DNA of 64,000 bases from Pseudolabrys sp. GTDB lineage: Bacteria > Pseudomonadota > Alphaproteobacteria > Rhizobiales > Xanthobacteraceae. A program made the translations under genes and the position numbers. This document shows positions 61,674 to 64,000 of this stretch, piece by piece; within the stretch, counting starts at the first letter, position 1, and each line of letters begins with the position of its first letter. Location: positions 1 through 64,000 of the forward strand of contig JAUXXH010000011.1 of the NCBI GenBank assembly GCA_030684935.1. Direction: 5' to 3'. Below the pieces are notes generated by a model. The model had not been told where the DNA came from. It worked only from the letters and a program-made list of their open reading frames with translations, and searched no databases.

Positions 61674-62747
61674 CTACCCGAGGCTGTGCTGAACGAAGAA
61701 ACGCACCATCTCGCTGCTGGCGTCGGGGCCGCGCGGGTCGGTGTAGGATCCCGCCGGATCGCCGCCAAACCAGGCATGGCCGGCGCCATGCACCACCCAC
61801 TGCTCCAGCACCACTCGCCCCGCGGCATCGGTCTGGATCGAGCGCGTAAAGCGCAGCCCGCCCGCCTCCGATCGCGTCGCCACATCGAGCTCACCGGCTG
61901 CGGCCTGCGCCACGATGCGATCGCCATTGACGTGATGCACGGTGGGGTCGCTGTCGCCGTGAAACACGATGGTCGGGACCGATCGCCCGCGGCGGCTTGC
62001 ACCGGCCGGTCCGCCCTGGCGCATCGCGGTGAAGGCCGATGCGACGTCGCGCGCGGCGCCGCAGGCCAGTCCCGAATGCACGCCGACCGCGGCGTAGAGG
62101 TCCGGATAGGCATCGGCCATCACCGCCGCCGCCGCGCCGCCGGCCGACAGACCGGCGACATAAATGCGCGCGGTGTCGATACGGACGTCGCCGGCGATCT
62201 GCCGCGTGAGGCCGGCGACGATCGACGGCTCGCCGCGATCGCGCTGCTGGTCGGCCGGGTTGAACCAATTCCAGCAACCGGATGAATTGGCGGCGCGGGT
62301 CTGCGCCGGATAGGCAACGACAAAGCTGTGCCGCTCGGCGAGAGCGTTCATCCGCGTTCCAACGGCAAAGTCATCGGGCGACTGTGTGCAGCCGTGCAGC
62401 ATCACGACCAGCGGCACCGCCTGCCCGGTGTAGCCGCCCGGGATGTAGAGCTTGTAGCTCCGGCTGCCGTGTTCATTGGCGTAATTGCGCGTTTCGAATC
62501 GTGCGCCGTCCGGCACACGAACGACCGGCGATGGTGCCGCGCCAGGCAATCGCGCGCCGGCTGCCATTGCGCGCTCCAGAAAACCGCGTGCCACATCCGG
62601 CATATGCGGCTGCTTGAACGCTTCCGCCGCATTGCCAGCGCGCCCGCCGAGGCCGATGCCGCGCAAGGCCGCCATCGCCTCCTTGAATTGGCCCGCGCGC
62701 GACAGGCGCGCCACCGCCAGGAAATCGGGCCTCAATCGCTCGTTCAT
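61674..62747 (-). CDS. PHB-depolymerase family esterase
   Basis: A 357-residue alpha/beta-hydrolase of the LpqC/PhaZ esterase family. The nucleophile Ser201 lies in AGLSAGGAA, the oxyanion motif HGC at 118-120, the acid near Asp265/Asp267 ([10 protein letters not shown]) and His324 (GAGHAW). The first 75 residues form a helical extension with no signal peptide, so it probably acts inside the cell on polyhydroxyalkanoate oligomers or other esters. It lies 15 bases after the RHH gene. Confidence 0.9.
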   Translation of the reverse strand: MNERLRPDFLAVARLSRAGQFKEAMAALRGIGLGGRAGNAAEAFKQPHMPDVARGFLERAMAAGARLPGAAPSPVVRVPDGARFETRNYANEHGSRSYKLYIPGGYTGQAVPLVVMLHGCTQSPDDFAVGTRMNALAERHSFVVAYPAQTRAANSSGCWNWFNPADQQRDRGEPSIVAGLTRQIAGDVRIDTARIYVAGLSAGGAAAAVMADAYPDLYAAVGVHSGLACGAARDVASAFTAMRQGGPAGASRRGRSVPTIVFHGDSDPTVHHVNGDRIVAQAAAGELDVATRSEAGGLRFTRSIQTDAAGRVVLEQWVVHGAGHAWFGGDPAGSYTDPRGPDASSEMVRFFVQHSLG

Positions 62748-62762
62748 GTCGGCCTTCCTGTG

Positions 62763-63182
62763 TCAGCGGATGCGGTCATGCAACACGGCTTTCACCGCAG
62801 CGCTGGCCTGCAGCGCGCCGAGGACGTGGATCGATGAAATGGTGGCGCGCGCCAGATCGGCCGGCACGTCCGGCGCGATCACCGCCAGCCCCAGCACCTG
62901 GAGGTGCAGCGTCTCGCCGGCGCGCTGCGCCGCCTCGAGTTCGGCCCGCGTCACCGTGCGCAGGCCGAGTTCAAGCCGGTGACGCGCCAGCGACTGATCG
63001 ATGGCGTCGGCGTGCCGGTCGAGACGATTGCGGATGGCGGTGCGGATGAAGTCGGTGCGGTTGGCGTAAAAGCCGTCCTGCACCAGGAGGTCGATATGGC
63101 CGAGATCGACAAAGCCGAGATTGATCGTGATTTTCTCGTTGTCGGCCGTGCGGGCCGGTAGCCGTTCGGTTCTCGCCGTCAT
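62763..63182 (-). CDS. Ribbon-helix-helix (CopG-type) regulator
   Basis: A 139-residue protein whose N-terminal third (KITINLGFVDLGHIDLLVQD, then GFYANRTDFIRTAIRNRLD) is a ribbon-helix-helix DNA-binding fold. The C-terminal two-thirds are helical and hydrophobic, perhaps a sensory or dimerising part. I start at MTARTERL; ATG 63191 is an alternative. CCATCC half-sites overlap its start, suggesting autoregulation of this gene and the esterase. Confidence 0.8.
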   Translation of the reverse strand: MTARTERLPARTADNEKITINLGFVDLGHIDLLVQDGFYANRTDFIRTAIRNRLDRHADAIDQSLARHRLELGLRTVTRAELEAAQRAGETLHLQVLGLAVIAPDVPADLARATISSIHVLGALQASAAVKAVLHDRIR

Positions 63183-63187
63183 ATCCA

Positions 63188-63214
63188 CCATCCATAAACC
63201 ATCCAGATGGATGG
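63188..63214. promoter_or_regulatory. CCATCC operator-like repeats
   Basis: CCATCC occurs at 63188-63193 and 63199-63204, 11 bases apart, followed by the inverted copy GGATGG at 63209-63214. The last two form a perfect 6-bp dyad with a 4-base spacer. Short repeats one helical turn apart over the start of an RHH gene fit an autoregulatory operator. Confidence 0.55.
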
Positions 63215-63298
63215 TATATGGAGGGCAAGGGCGGGACTGCAAGAGCCGGGAGTTATTTTCCGGATGACCACCCTAAACCTTGTTCCCTACAAGAAACG

Positions 63299-64000
63299 TC
63301 AGCCAGCCACGACCTTGAGGGTGCGCGCCGGAGCGGCCCGGCCGACCATCGCGGCATAATCGGCAATCGGCATCGGCCGGCCGATCAGGTAGCCTTGGAT
63401 TTCGCCGCAATGCTCCCTGGCCAGGAAATTGAGCTGCTCCTGGGTTTCGACGCCTTCCGCGATCACCGGCAGATCGAGGCCGCGGCCGAGCGCGATGACC
63501 GCGCGGACGATGGTCGCCGCCTGCTGGCTATGGCCAAGATTGGCGATGAAGGTGCGATCGATCTTGATTTTGTCGAACGGGAACGACTGCAGGTAGGACA
63601 GCGACGAGTAGCCGGTGCCGAAGTCGTCCATGGCGATGCGCAGACCGAAATTTTTCAGACGGCGCAGGATCGCCACCGCGCGGTTGAAGTCGCCGATCAG
63701 GACGCCTTCGGTGATTTCCAGTTCCAGGCGCGACGGCGACAGCCCTGTCTCCAGCAGCACCTCATGGACCAGTTGCGGCAGGTCGCCGTGCTGGAATTGC
63801 ACCGGCGACAGGTTGATGGCGATGTTCAGCGGCCGCGGCCACGATGCCGCTTCCCGGCACGCCGCGCGCAACACCCATTCGCCCAGCGCGGTGATAATGC
63901 CGCTCTCTTCCGCCAGCGGAATGAAGGTCGAGGGCGGCACCAGGCCATGGCGCGGGTGATGCCAGCGCACCAGCGCCTCGAAGCCGGTGATGCTGCCGTC
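63299..64000 (-). CDS. EAL domain protein (c-di-GMP phosphodiesterase), partial
   Basis: The 3' 233 codons of a larger gene that runs off the window. The EAL domain is almost complete and looks active: FEALVRW, NLSPVQ, the ELEITEG Glu, the DDFGTGYSSL metal loop, the KIDRTF Lys, and AEGVET. It hydrolyses cyclic di-GMP. The missing N-terminal part may contain GGDEF or sensor domains. Confidence 0.95.
   Translation of the reverse strand, partial: DGSITGFEALVRWHHPRHGLVPPSTFIPLAEESGIITALGEWVLRAACREAASWPRPLNIAINLSPVQFQHGDLPQLVHEVLLETGLSPSRLELEITEGVLIGDFNRAVAILRRLKNFGLRIAMDDFGTGYSSLSYLQSFPFDKIKIDRTFIANLGHSQQAATIVRAVIALGRGLDLPVIAEGVETQEQLNFLAREHCGEIQGYLIGRPMPIADYAAMVGRAAPARTLKVVAG

Noticed and set aside
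1-64000. CRISPR arrays, transposases or rRNA genes
   Set aside because: No regular repeat-spacer pattern, intact transposase frame or rRNA-like sequence was seen.

Overview
This 64 kb, GC-rich window looks like chromosome from an alphaproteobacterium of the order Hyphomicrobiales, probably the Bradyrhizobium/Xanthobacteraceae side of the order. That placement is inferred from gene families and order (murA, DUF2948, hisD, UPF0262, LMW phosphatase, maf, yacG, tRNA-Phe), the GC bias, and the TAXI-type TRAP transporters. No rRNA, CRISPR array or intact insertion sequence was seen.

Layout. (1) 345-3877: dTDP-L-rhamnose operon rfbCBDA, with start/stop overlaps. (2) 4074-6816: CsbD stress protein, a four-helix membrane protein co-encoded with a 24-residue membrane peptide, and an MFS exporter. 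(3) 7075-21207: anaerobic nitrate respiration. One long reverse-strand operon runs narK(fused)-narG-narH-narJ-narI-PPIase-small ORF-nnrS-DUF2478-carbonic anhydrase. It is divergent from a Crp/Fnr regulator, and each side has an FNR-type box. (4) 21472-31269: catabolic operon with IclR regulator, TAXI/TRAP importer, PL22-like beta-propeller, D-glutamate-cyclase-family protein and ATP-dependent hydantoinase/oxoprolinase subunits A and B. (5) 31687-44266: a less GC-rich accessory block of stress and envelope genes. It holds LysR, a frameshifted Crp/Fnr gene, YqjE/YqjD-like proteins, two paralogous coiled-coil proteins (one secreted) around a second Crp/Fnr regulator, HdeD, three DUF1269-type proteins, an AI-2E/PerM protein, a rhomboid and a ClpP-like membrane protease. 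It ends with an integrase remnant beside tRNA-Phe. (6) 44551-53691: split TPP decarboxylase, yacG, a heme-c protein, a second TAXI/TRAP importer, an extradiol dioxygenase, an acyl-CoA ligase and maf. (7) 53783-64000: core genes (LMW phosphatase, UPF0262, hisD, DUF2948, murA, tRNA-Thr), plus a ModA-like protein, an amino acid permease, an exported methyltransferase, a PHB-depolymerase-type esterase with an RHH regulator, and the end of an EAL protein.

The most novel signal is in block 5. A 14-bp inverted repeat, GTTCG-N4-C(A/G)AAC, lies upstream of at least four transcription units there, in the same orientation relative to each downstream gene, and a perfect FNR-type box lies next to one copy. 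This suggests a locally encoded, Crp/Fnr-controlled envelope-stress regulon carried on a tRNA-Phe-linked island.
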